From Clostridia bacterium (lineage in GTDB: Bacteria > Bacillota > Clostridia > Oscillospirales > Acutalibacteraceae): a stretch of DNA of 64,000 nucleotides. The translations under genes and the position numbers were made by a program. The notes beneath the pieces are model-generated. The model saw only the letters and a program-made list of their open reading frames with translations. It ran no database searches and was not told the origin of the DNA. The stretch lies in the NCBI GenBank assembly GCA_017543285.1, contig JAFYGK010000032.1, forward strand, positions 1-64,000, read 5' to 3'. Shown in pieces: positions 7,968 to 15,322 of this stretch. Every line of letters starts with the position of its first letter. The stretch's first letter is position 1.

Positions 7968-8255
7968 ATGACGGATAAGGAATTACGAAAACTCAGACGG
8001 GTCGAGCTGCTGGAAATCCTGCTTGAGCAGCAGCATGAGATCGACCGGCTCAAAGAACAGGTCGCTTCGCTTGAGCAGCAGCTTAAAAACCGCAGGATCG
8101 CCATTGAAAACGCCGGATCCATCGCGGAAGCGGCGCTGGCTGTAAGCAACATCTTTGCCGAAGCGCAAAAGGCGGCGGATTTTTATCTGGACAATGTGTC
8201 GCGAAACGCTCAGACCGAAAAGCTGCCGGAGCAAAAGCCCCGGCAGAAGGATTAA
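7968..8255 (+). CDS. Small coiled-coil protein of unknown function
   Basis: 95 residues, charged and almost entirely helical. LLEQQHEIDRLKEQVASLEQ (about 20-39) is a clear coiled coil with heptad Leu/Val spacing, followed by a second amphipathic helix (AGSIAEAALAVSNIFAEAQ). There is no signal peptide or membrane segment, so it is cytosolic. AGAGGA precedes the ATG. It lies 95 nt upstream of the signal peptidase gene behind a shared promoter, and so leads into the surface-fibre locus. I do not recognise a named family; a role as an oligomerisation or scaffold factor is conceivable only. Confidence 0.65.
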   Translation: MTDKELRKLRRVELLEILLEQQHEIDRLKEQVASLEQQLKNRRIAIENAGSIAEAALAVSNIFAEAQKAADFYLDNVSRNAQTEKLPEQKPRQKD

Positions 8256-8350
8256 TCCACCGGCGCAAAAGCTGCAATCAGAAGGACGTGCAGAAGCCCG
8301 GACAGAAGGAAGTTTCAGAAAACCGGGCAGATGAACAGCGAGGATAGTAT

Positions 8351-8968
8351 ATGGACAACAAGGAACGGCTCCGGCCGTCAGCAGGCTCGGATAACGCAAA
8401 AAGGCTTCGGCCGACCGCCGAGCAGCTTGAAAAGGAACTGAATCACGAAAAATACAAAAGGACCTATTTCTTTACCCTGAGGAACATCATTTTCACCCTG
8501 ATAACCGTTTCCGCGGTAGCCGTTCTGGTTGCCGTTTTGCTTTTGCCGGTGCTGCGCATTTACGGAACATCCATGACTCCGACTCTAAGCGAAGGAGATT
8601 ATGTTGTATCGGTTAAGGGCAGCGAATTCAAAACAGGCGACGTCATCGCCTTTTACTACAACAACAAGATACTCGTAAAGAGAGTAATTGCTCAGGCGGG
8701 CGAATGGGTCGATATTGACGACGACGGCACGGTATATGTAAACAACCATCAGATCGACGAGCCTTATGTTGTGGAAAAGGCATTGGGCGAATGTGACATC
8801 GATCTGCCATATCAGGTGCCGGAATCCAAGATATTCGTCATGGGCGACCACCGCGCGACCTCGGTTGATTCAAGAAGCACATCGGTCGGCTGCGTAGAGA
8901 GTGAGCAGATAGTCGGAAAAATCGTTTTTCGCGTCTGGCCGCTCGACGGTTTGGGTATTGTCAGGTAA
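8351..8968 (+). CDS. lepB: Signal peptidase I, bacterial (Ser/Lys) type
   Basis: 205 residues. An N-terminal cytosolic stretch of about 42 residues precedes one membrane helix (about 43-68), then the extracytoplasmic catalytic domain. The nucleophile is S74 in GTSMTPTL, the general base K110 in KILVKRVIAQAGE, and the C-terminal box MGDHRATSVDSR is intact. It cleaves signal peptides of Sec substrates on the outer face of the membrane. Its location immediately upstream of the pilin gene suggests it processes the pilin and the other secreted products of the locus. The locus also ends with a second signal peptidase of the ER/SipW type (16227-16769). The stop codon lies at the edge of a tandem 19-bp repeat. 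Confidence 0.93.
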   Translation: MDNKERLRPSAGSDNAKRLRPTAEQLEKELNHEKYKRTYFFTLRNIIFTLITVSAVAVLVAVLLLPVLRIYGTSMTPTLSEGDYVVSVKGSEFKTGDVIAFYYNNKILVKRVIAQAGEWVDIDDDGTVYVNNHQIDEPYVVEKALGECDIDLPYQVPESKIFVMGDHRATSVDSRSTSVGCVESEQIVGKIVFRVWPLDGLGIVR

Positions 8969-9006
8969 AAAAAGTAGATAAAAATGTAAAAAAGTAGATA
9001 AAAATG
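8967..9006 (+). repeat. Tandem 19-bp direct repeat upstream of the pilin promoter
   Basis: AAAAAAGTAGATAAAAATG occurs twice without mismatch (8968-8986 and 8988-9006), beginning in the lepB stop codon and ending 22 bp before the pilin -35 box. The 20-bp period, close to two helical turns, suits a dimeric or tandem DNA-binding regulator. No known consensus is recognised. Confidence 0.75.
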
Positions 9007-9028
9007 AAATATAATATCTTTTTTGGCG

Positions 9029-9057
9029 TTGTAATTTTGTTGGTAATGCGTTATAAT
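9029..9057 (+). promoter_or_regulatory. Promoter of the pilin gene
   Basis: TTGTAA (9029-9034), a 17-nt spacer and a consensus TATAAT (9052-9057). Transcription would start near 9064, giving a leader of about 340 nt before the pilin ATG. Confidence 0.75.
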
Positions 9058-9063
9058 ATATGT

Positions 9064-9407
9064 ATACATTTATCTATCCGGTTATTGTGCCGTTAGTTAC
9101 GCGCCGGTCCGGATACAAAGTTAATATCAATTCATACATTAGGCGGTCTCGCCGCCATGATGTACGGATCCGGAAAGAGGCGTAAGGGAAAGGAGGAGCT
9201 CTTGCCTCTGATCTCGACGAATATTCTGTAACGCCGATGCTTCGGATCTGTCATAAACGCCTTATGCGCGCAGTCTGTCGAGGGCTGCGGCGTTATCGGG
9301 CGAACCCCTGCTCGGGGCAAACGGGCAAATAAAAAATACCTTAGTCCGGGGTTAAACGGGCGAATAAAAAGCCTTAGAAGATTTGGGCGAAGAAAGGAAA
9401 GAAAATA
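9064..9407 (+). promoter_or_regulatory. Structured pilin leader with probable leader peptide
   Basis: This stretch holds no normal gene. A strong Shine-Dalgarno AAAGGAGG (9189-9196) is followed after 5 nt by a TTG-started 9-codon frame (9202-9231; LPLISTNIL then stop). Its stop TAA is also the first half of a perfect 8-bp stem: TAACGCCG (9229-9236) with CGGCGTTA (9288-9295). Translation of the short frame would therefore interfere with the hairpin. A CCCC/GGGG hairpin follows (9305-9317), then two imperfect repeats (9319-9377). The pilin ATG has AAAGGAAAG upstream. This looks like a cis-regulatory RNA, but I match it to no known riboswitch class. Confidence 0.55.
9319..9377 (+). repeat. Imperfect direct repeat in the pilin leader
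   Basis: Two units, 9319-9344 and 9354-9377, share AAACGGGC, then A or G, then AATAAAAA, and end in CCTTAG. The second is 2 nt shorter. Both lie in the last 90 nt of the leader, so they could be duplicate RNA or DNA binding sites. Confidence 0.65.
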
Positions 9408-10916
9408 ATGAAAGCAACAAAGAAATTGTTAGTTATGCTTCTTGCTGTCGCGATGGCATTTGCCATGGTTATCCCGGCATTGGCATCAAGCGTACCTCCC
9501 GCAGATGAGCCGGCTGCTGCTCCGACCGGTTCTATCACAATCAAACTCCCGACCCAGTCAACAGCTCCGTCTCAGCCGACAACATACAAGATTTACAAGG
9601 TTTTCGACGCGACAGTCAACGCGAACGACAACACCAAGATCAGCTACCGGCTCTGCTCCGGAGATTCCCTTTCCGCAGCTATGATAGCCGCCGGTTTCTC
9701 CGTTGACACGCAGGGAAATGTTTCCGGTCCTGATTCACTTAACGATGCGGCAATCGCAGCAATCGCGGCATATGTCACCAGCGGCGATCTCGTCGCCACC
9801 CTGGTTTCAAGCGTCGGTGATTTAACGGTTACGTCCGAGGCTCTTCCTTACGGTTACTACTACATCACCACCACAACCGGTACCGTTGTTACCATCGACA
9901 GCAACAACAACACTCCCACCGTCGATGATAAGAACGTTATTCCTCCGGTCGTCAAGTCTCCCGGCACTCAGTATGACGCAAATTCACTGAAGGCAATCGC
10001 TGCCGTCGGCACGGACCAGCCCTATACAGCGGTCATCACCAAGACTGCCGGCGCGGTCGATCTGGTCTTTACCGATACCATGACCAACCAGACATATAAC
10101 GGCGACCTCGTTGTTACGGTAGGCGGCGCGACAGTCAGCCCGAGCAATTCTGTCAACACGTCCGCAGCCAACGAAACATTCAAAGTTTCCGGAGCGCAGG
10201 GCGACAGCTCGTTTACGGTAACCTTCGACAACGACTATATTGCCGGTCTTGCCGACAATACCCAGATCACCCTCAATTACAGCGCTGAAATAAAATCCGC
10301 CGCTCTGAACGTAAATCCCGCTACAAACACTGCGTCGCTGAATTCCGGCAACAACCATAACACCACCAGCGATACAACCGAAACCTACAATGCAACAATC
10401 ACGGTCGATAAGAAGGACGGCGACGGAAAGGCTCTTGACGGAGCAGGATTCATTCTTTCCAAGACCGTTCCCGATGAAAGCGCGGGCGCAGCACAGGGCG
10501 CAACCAAGACCGTATATTACAAGCTCGCAAATGGTACGATAACCTGGGTAGACTCTAAGGACGACGCTTCTGAGTATGTCACGGCGATCACTACCACGAC
10601 AGATCCGGGAACAGGCAACAATGTTTCTGTAGCACAGGTGTCCTTCACCGGTCTTGGCGCAGGTACATATACCCTCATTGAGAAAACCGTTCCCAATGGC
10701 TTCAATAAAGCGCCCGATCAGACAATAACCATTTCAGACAGCGACTTCACGGCAGCAAACCTCAGCCTGGTCGCAAATGTCACCAACAACTCCGGCTCAG
10801 AGCTTCCCAGCACCGGCGGCATCGGTACCACCATCTTTACGATCGTAGGTATCGTCCTCATCCTCGGCGCAGGCATCGCTCTTGTAGCAAGAAGACGCAT
10901 GAGCGCTGCTAAATAA
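9408..10916 (+). CDS. LPXTG-anchored major pilin, isopeptide-forming
   Basis: 502 residues. Signal peptide 1-27 (hydrophobic core, ALASS cleavage region). An N-terminal domain (about 35-175) contains TYKIYKVFDATV and GYYYITTTTGTVV, as in SpaA/FimA-type shaft pilins. A middle domain (about 190-325) has the VDLVFTDTMTNQTYNGDLVV pattern of isopeptide-forming fimbrial D2 domains. A C-terminal prealbumin-like domain starts TITVDKKDGDGKALDGAGF and carries the E-box YTLIEKTVPNGF. The sorting signal is LPSTG (466-470), a hydrophobic helix and an RRR tail. Polymerisation by the class C sortase encoded next is expected. The usual YPK pilin motif is not evident at the end of the first domain. It has its own promoter and a terminator behind it, so it is probably expressed far above the downstream genes. 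Confidence 0.9.
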   Translation: MKATKKLLVMLLAVAMAFAMVIPALASSVPPADEPAAAPTGSITIKLPTQSTAPSQPTTYKIYKVFDATVNANDNTKISYRLCSGDSLSAAMIAAGFSVDTQGNVSGPDSLNDAAIAAIAAYVTSGDLVATLVSSVGDLTVTSEALPYGYYYITTTTGTVVTIDSNNNTPTVDDKNVIPPVVKSPGTQYDANSLKAIAAVGTDQPYTAVITKTAGAVDLVFTDTMTNQTYNGDLVVTVGGATVSPSNSVNTSAANETFKVSGAQGDSSFTVTFDNDYIAGLADNTQITLNYSAEIKSAALNVNPATNTASLNSGNNHNTTSDTTETYNATITVDKKDGDGKALDGAGFILSKTVPDESAGAAQGATKTVYYKLANGTITWVDSKDDASEYVTAITTTTDPGTGNNVSVAQVSFTGLGAGTYTLIEKTVPNGFNKAPDQTITISDSDFTAANLSLVANVTNNSGSELPSTGGIGTTIFTIVGIVLILGAGIALVARRRMSAAK

Positions 10917-10950
10917 TCAAACATCAGCGATACATAGTTGATTTTCCCAA

Positions 10951-10978
10951 CGGCAGTCCGGGGCGACCCGGACTGCCG
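10951..10978 (+). promoter_or_regulatory. 12-bp perfect hairpin with GNRA loop after the pilin gene
   Basis: CGGCAGTCCGGG (10951-10962), loop GCGA, CCCGGACTGCCG (10967-10978). There is no U-run behind it, so it is better suited to stabilising the 3' end of the pilin mRNA than to termination. Confidence 0.7.
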
Positions 10979-10998
10979 GGATAATAAGAAATGCGGGG

Positions 10999-11037
10999 AA
11001 AACTCTGTGCACTTTTACAGAGCGCGCAGAGTTTTTT
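10999..11037 (+). terminator. Intrinsic terminator between pilin and sortase genes
   Basis: AAAACTCTGTGC (10999-11010) pairs with GCGCAGAGTTTT (11024-11035), 12 bp with one G-U pair, followed by the T-run at 11032-11037. It should end most pilin transcripts. Read-through would supply the sortase and the remaining genes at low level. Confidence 0.8.
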
Positions 11038-11064
11038 CCACATAACAACCTAAGATAAGAAAAC

Positions 11065-12189
11065 ATGCGCCGGTTAAAAAAACATCTCCCGACAATCATC
11101 TTTACCCTGATCCTCATCCTCGGCATCGGCTTTCTTTGCTATCCGACCTTTTCCGACTGGTGGAACTCGCTTCACCAGACACGCGCCATCATGTCCTACG
11201 TTGAAGAGGTCAACCGCATTGGCGAAGAGGAATACGCGAGGATACTTGAATCAGCCAGAACATACAACAGCCGTATATCCTCCCGCGGTATTCACTGGAA
11301 GCTGTCCGAAGAAGAAAAGGCCGAATATCTCAGCCAGCTTGATTTCGCTTCCAACGGCAACATGGGCTACATTACAATAGAAAAAATAAACATAATGCTG
11401 CCCATTTACCACGGTACCTCAGAAGGCGTTCTGCAAACCTCGATAGGTCATATCGAGGGTTCTTCGCTGCCGGTCGGCATCAAAGAATGGACGATCCACG
11501 ACGGTCTTGTTGACCCGAATGAAGGAAGCCACTGCGTTCTCTCCGGCCACCGCGGCCTGCCCAGCGCAAAGCTGTTCTCCGACCTCGACAAGCTGGCCGA
11601 GGGCGACACCTTCACCATCAGCGTTCTCAACGAAACGCTGACCTATCAGGTTGACCAGATACGCGTCGTCGATCCAATCGACCTGAGCAACCTGACAATC
11701 GAACGCGGTATGGACTACTGTACACTTGTCACATGCACGCCCTATGGTATCAATACCCACCGTCTCCTCGTGCGGGGCCATCGTGTTGCCAATGCCTCGG
11801 GCGACGCAAAGGTAACGGCAGACGCCATCAAAATCGACACCGTTTATGTCGTGCCGTTCGTCGGCGTTCCCATGCTCACCCTGCTGCTCATTATTATGCT
11901 CATCAGAACGCGCATAAGCATTAAACGCAGAAAGAGACAAAAATCCGGTGAGAAAGACTCGTATAATAATTCTTCACCGATAAAACCCGACTCATGGAGA
12001 TATCTTCAGGGCAAGCTCCCGGAGGAAAACATGCCTGAAACAACAGATCCGACAGAAACAGGCAATAATAAAAATCCTCCGCAAGCCCAAAGAAAACCCA
12101 AAGCGGAAAAGCCGGCGGATGATCCCCAAAAGAATCCGCCCGAAAGATCAGACCAGAATTCTCCGCAAAACGACGCGGAAAACAATTAA
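11065..12189 (+). CDS. Class C (pilin-polymerising) sortase
   Basis: 374 residues. The N-terminal membrane helix is at about 9-27 and the catalytic beta-barrel at about 100-240, with H162 (LSGHRG), C224 (TLVTCTPYG) and R233 (INTHRLLVRG). A second membrane helix (about 255-285) near the C-terminus is typical of class C enzymes. It joins LPXTG pilin subunits by transpeptidation on the cell surface. Unusually, a hydrophilic Pro/Asp/Asn-rich tail of about 75 residues follows the second helix. The ATG at 11065 has no recognisable Shine-Dalgarno, and a terminator lies just upstream, both predicting low expression relative to pilin. First gene of the run ending with the SipW-like peptidase. Confidence 0.93.
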   Translation: MRRLKKHLPTIIFTLILILGIGFLCYPTFSDWWNSLHQTRAIMSYVEEVNRIGEEEYARILESARTYNSRISSRGIHWKLSEEEKAEYLSQLDFASNGNMGYITIEKINIMLPIYHGTSEGVLQTSIGHIEGSSLPVGIKEWTIHDGLVDPNEGSHCVLSGHRGLPSAKLFSDLDKLAEGDTFTISVLNETLTYQVDQIRVVDPIDLSNLTIERGMDYCTLVTCTPYGINTHRLLVRGHRVANASGDAKVTADAIKIDTVYVVPFVGVPMLTLLLIIMLIRTRISIKRRKRQKSGEKDSYNNSSPIKPDSWRYLQGKLPEENMPETTDPTETGNNKNPPQAQRKPKAEKPADDPQKNPPERSDQNSPQNDAENN

Positions 12190-12210
12190 TCTGTATAAGA
12201 GGAGTTCCAG

Positions 12211-13275
12211 ATGAAGAGAAAATGGACACATTCTCTGACGGCGCTGATACTTGCGGTATCGCTTGTACTCACGCTGCCTGTGCTTAATCCTCCGTCGGCA
12301 GGCGCGATAGACCTGTCGCAAAAATGTTCCCTGACTGTACGTCCGGGCAGTTTTGAGGATCTCGCAAACGCAAACATCAAAATAGATATGTACAAAATAG
12401 CGGATGCCGTCGAGGACAGCGCGCACGGCAGCACTTACCGTTATCAGACCGTGCAGGGCATAGAGCTTGACCGCGATCTGGGCAGCTATGGTACTCTTGC
12501 CGCTCTGACAAACGAGGACTGGCAGCTGCTCTCGCAGCAGGCCGCGAAGAGCGTCCTCGCAGGAGAAAACGTCTTCACTCCCGCGCCCGACAGCACGTCG
12601 CTCGACTGCGGACTTTATCTGATAGTTGCCTATGGTTCAGATGTCGAGAATTATGTCCTGACCGGTGAAGACGGACGCATAACGACGGCTGCATACTCCG
12701 ATCTGTATGCCTACACATTCCTGCCTGAGCTTGTTTCCCTGCCCAGCACGGTTGCGGAAATCACCGGCCAGCTCGACGAAAACGGCGGCCGCCAGCAGAT
12801 AACGACGTCAGGCGGCAACTGGCAGTACAGTGTTACGGCAACTCTGAAGCCGACCCAGGAGCTTCGCTTCGGCGACCTGGAAATAATCAAAACCCTCAGA
12901 GTGTACGAAGACTCATCACCCGCCACCTTTGTTTTCAGCGTTGAAGCAAATATGCGCGGCGAAAAGGTATACAGCGAGGTTTTCAGTGCGGATTTTTACG
13001 AGGCGGGACAGCGCAGAATAAAACTGACCGGCCTGATTCCCGTTGGTGCAGAGGTTACGGTGACCGAGGTTTACAGCGGTTCGTCATATTCACTGACAAC
13101 AGCCCGCGCCCAGCACACGGTGATCGCCCCGCCAGATCAGCCGACGGCGTCGGTATCATTTGTGAACACCTATAACCACAGCAAAAAGCAGGGCTTCGGC
13201 ATACTGAATCATTTCACCTACAGCGGCGAAAAGGGCTGGAGCAACGATAATTCCCACGATAGTACCGTGGATTAA
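12211..13275 (+). CDS. Secreted pilin-like protein without sorting signal
   Basis: 354 residues. Signal peptide about 1-32. The N-terminal half has CSLTVRPGSFEDLANANIKI and DCGLYLIVAYG segments like minor pilin or adhesin domains. The C-terminal half (about 220-320) follows the pattern of streptococcal pilin isopeptide-linkage repeats: DLEIIKTL, FVFSVEANMRGEKVYSEVF, IPVGAEVTVTEVYSGSSY, VSFVNTYN. It ends in a polar, Gly/His/Asn-rich tail with no LPXTG motif, hydrophobic helix or basic tail, so it is either released, held by partner proteins or incorporated by another route. GAGGAG precedes the ATG 21 nt after the sortase gene. I see it as a tip or minor component of the fibre, by position and domain type only. 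Confidence 0.75.
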   Translation: MKRKWTHSLTALILAVSLVLTLPVLNPPSAGAIDLSQKCSLTVRPGSFEDLANANIKIDMYKIADAVEDSAHGSTYRYQTVQGIELDRDLGSYGTLAALTNEDWQLLSQQAAKSVLAGENVFTPAPDSTSLDCGLYLIVAYGSDVENYVLTGEDGRITTAAYSDLYAYTFLPELVSLPSTVAEITGQLDENGGRQQITTSGGNWQYSVTATLKPTQELRFGDLEIIKTLRVYEDSSPATFVFSVEANMRGEKVYSEVFSADFYEAGQRRIKLTGLIPVGAEVTVTEVYSGSSYSLTTARAQHTVIAPPDQPTASVSFVNTYNHSKKQGFGILNHFTYSGEKGWSNDNSHDSTVD

Positions 13276-13291
13276 GGGAGCTGATCCAGGC

Positions 13292-13801
13292 ATGAAGAAA
13301 TTCAATATTATTCTTGTGGCTCTCTCGGTCGTCCTTGTACTTTGCGCCGCGGTCGGTCCGGTCTGGGCGTATTTCACCACCTACGTTACCGCCAAGGGCG
13401 GCATGCCTGTCAGAATGGGCATGACCACAACCGTCAGCGAGCCCGATGTTTCCAAATGGACAAAGCATGTGGTTGTGAACAATCAGGGCCCGGAATCCTG
13501 TTATGTACGCGCAAAGGCATTCGCAGCGCCGGAATTCGTGCTGACCTACAGCGATCAGAGCGGATTTTGGTCGCCCGGAGGAGAGGGCTATTATTACTAT
13601 GCTCAGCCGGTTGCAAAAGGAGAGGCCACATCGGAGCTTCTCATAAAAATCGACAATATTCCCGCGGACGTCAGGGACGGCGACAGCTTCAATGTCGCAG
13701 TCGTTTACGAGAGTACGCCAGTACTGTATGACGAAAACGGCGAGCCCTATGCCGACTGGACTCAGTCGGTCACCATCGAAAACGAAGGAGGGCAAAACTG
13801 A
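13292..13801 (+). CDS. TasA/camelysin-like secreted protein (short)
   Basis: 169 residues. An N-terminal hydrophobic segment runs into AVGPVWAYFTTYVTAKGG, the arrangement seen in SipW-dependent signal peptides of the TasA/CalY group, in which an AYF-type motif follows the helix. The mature part has the beta-rich camelysin pattern, including KHVVVNNQGPESCYVRAKAF, comparable with the VTNSGxxDxYVRV motif of the next gene. TasA-type proteins assemble into extracellular fibres. Its stop TGA overlaps the next ATG by one base. A SipW-like peptidase is encoded at the end of the operon. No cell-wall sorting signal is present. Family assignment is from sequence pattern and context; I have not verified it by search. 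Confidence 0.7.
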   Translation: MKKFNIILVALSVVLVLCAAVGPVWAYFTTYVTAKGGMPVRMGMTTTVSEPDVSKWTKHVVVNNQGPESCYVRAKAFAAPEFVLTYSDQSGFWSPGGEGYYYYAQPVAKGEATSELLIKIDNIPADVRDGDSFNVAVVYESTPVLYDENGEPYADWTQSVTIENEGGQN

Positions 13802-14586
13802 TGACAGAACGTAAAAAGCAAAAAAGTTCGGTTGTCACGGTCATACTTTTTGCGCTGGCGGTTTTGCTCCTGCTTTTCGGCACTGTGGGCGGAATCAGAG
13901 CCGCATTGACCTATTTTTCCCAGACATATTCCTCTCGGCTTTCTACGCTCAACATCGGTATCACACTCAACGAAAACGGCGTTCCCGTAGGCCGACGCGA
14001 CTATGACTCGGACGGAAAATGGAAAGAGGAGACCGGTGAGCTTCTGACAAATATGCTGTCAGAGGGCGAAGAACTTGTCGTAGGAAAAGCATACGACGAG
14101 GCGCTGACGGTTACAAACAGCGGCAGCATAGACGAGTATGTCCGTGTAACCATTTATAAGTACTGGATGGATCAGAACGGAAAGAGAACCAATCTTTCTC
14201 CCGATCTTATTCATCTGAACCTGACAAATGACGGCTGGATAAGGGACGACCTGTATTCGACGAAGGCGAACGACTCCCGGTACAAGGAACGCACGGTGCT
14301 TTATTACACCAAGCCTCTCGCTGTCGGAGAGACGACGACCGCTTTGTCCGACAAGCTGTCCATCGACAGCTCCATCGGCACGAAGGTCAGGCAGGAAACA
14401 AAAACCGAAAACGGATATACCACAATCACAACGATATATGATTACGACGGTGTGCAGTTCTGTGTCGAGGCGGAGGCAGACGGCGTGCAGACACATAACG
14501 CTAAGGACGCGATCCTCAGCGCGTGGGGCAGGAATGTGGAAATTTCCGACGACGGAACGCTGAGTCTTGTCAAGGAGGGCGAATAA
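13801..14586 (+). CDS. TasA/camelysin-like secreted protein (long)
   Basis: 261 residues. A basic N-terminus (TERKKQKSS) and hydrophobic helix are followed by RAALTYFSQTYSSRLSTLNIGITLNENG, the typical junction of SipW-type substrates. LTVTNSGSIDEYVRVTIYKYW (about 101-121) is the clearest camelysin/TasA-family signature. A long insertion carries repeated T/K/E-rich strands (KVRQETKTENGYTTITTIYDYDG). It ends without an anchor. Together with the shorter relative upstream it probably forms or decorates an extracellular fibre; two paralogues suggest a major/minor pair, like TasA and TapA in Bacillus. Start and stop overlap or abut the neighbours, showing strict operon organisation. Confidence 0.75.
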   Translation: MTERKKQKSSVVTVILFALAVLLLLFGTVGGIRAALTYFSQTYSSRLSTLNIGITLNENGVPVGRRDYDSDGKWKEETGELLTNMLSEGEELVVGKAYDEALTVTNSGSIDEYVRVTIYKYWMDQNGKRTNLSPDLIHLNLTNDGWIRDDLYSTKANDSRYKERTVLYYTKPLAVGETTTALSDKLSIDSSIGTKVRQETKTENGYTTITTIYDYDGVQFCVEAEADGVQTHNAKDAILSAWGRNVEISDDGTLSLVKEGE

Positions 14587-14587
14587 T

Positions 14588-15322
14588 ATGAAAAACCGTA
14601 TTTTCAGCCTTGTCCTTGCCGCTCTGATTCTTGTTTTTGCCGTTATGCCCGCCTCTGCGGAAGATTTTTTCGGCGCGTCCGACTGGAAGGTGGAGTTTGA
14701 CGGCAAAGAGCTGAGCAGCAACTTCACTACCGCTGAAATAAACGACGCCATTGGAGAGCTTCAGCCTGGGGACAATATCACCTTCAACATCGAGTTGAGC
14801 AACAAATATAAAGCCGACGCCAACTGGTGGATGACCAATAAGGTGCTCGACAGCTTCGAGGATAACAGCATAGCCAAAGGCGGCGCTTACACATATGTGC
14901 TGACATATATAGCGCCCGACGGAAACGATAATGTCATCTATTCGAGCGACATGGTCGGCGGCGAGGATATCCGCGGCGGCGAAGGTCTTCACGAAGCCAC
15001 GGACGCCCTTGAGGATTACTTTTTCGTCGATACGATCAAAACCGGAAAAAGCGCCATGATAACCCTTCTCATCGAGCTTGACGGTGAAACGCAGGGCAAC
15101 GCTTATCAGGATACTCTTGCCGATCTGCAGATGAATTTTGCAGTAGAGGTGCCTCAGGGCAAAGACAGCCCGCCGGGACCGCCCGATATAGTCAAGACCG
15201 GTGATGAATTTGATCTTACGCTTTACATCATAATCGCGGCAGTCAGCGGAGCCGTTCTCCTTTTCTTTGCCGTCTGGCGCGTCAAAAGATCAAAAAAGCA
15301 GCAGCGAGGTGATAGGGCTTGA
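14588..15322 (+). CDS. Secreted single-pass membrane protein with KTGD sorting-like signal
   Basis: 244 residues from the ATG at 14588, one base after the preceding stop. Signal peptide 1-24 (MPASAEDFF cleavage region). The ectodomain (25-195) includes LQPGDNITFNIELSNKY, a motif common in matrix proteins found beside camelysin-like genes. A Pro-rich stretch (DSPPGPPD) leads to IVKTGD (201-206), a membrane helix (about 209-230) and a basic tail RVKRSKKQQR. This has the layout of a sortase sorting signal, but the expected Pro of VPKTGD or LPKTG is missing. It is either a non-canonical sortase substrate or simply a membrane anchor for the fibre. It is followed by a 4-base overlap with the next gene. 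Confidence 0.7.
   Translation: MKNRIFSLVLAALILVFAVMPASAEDFFGASDWKVEFDGKELSSNFTTAEINDAIGELQPGDNITFNIELSNKYKADANWWMTNKVLDSFEDNSIAKGGAYTYVLTYIAPDGNDNVIYSSDMVGGEDIRGGEGLHEATDALEDYFFVDTIKTGKSAMITLLIELDGETQGNAYQDTLADLQMNFAVEVPQGKDSPPGPPDIVKTGDEFDLTLYIIIAAVSGAVLLFFAVWRVKRSKKQQRGDRA

Noticed and set aside
9064-9407. c-di-GMP riboswitch before the pilin gene
   Set aside because: Such switches often precede adhesins, but neither class I nor class II core motifs are present.
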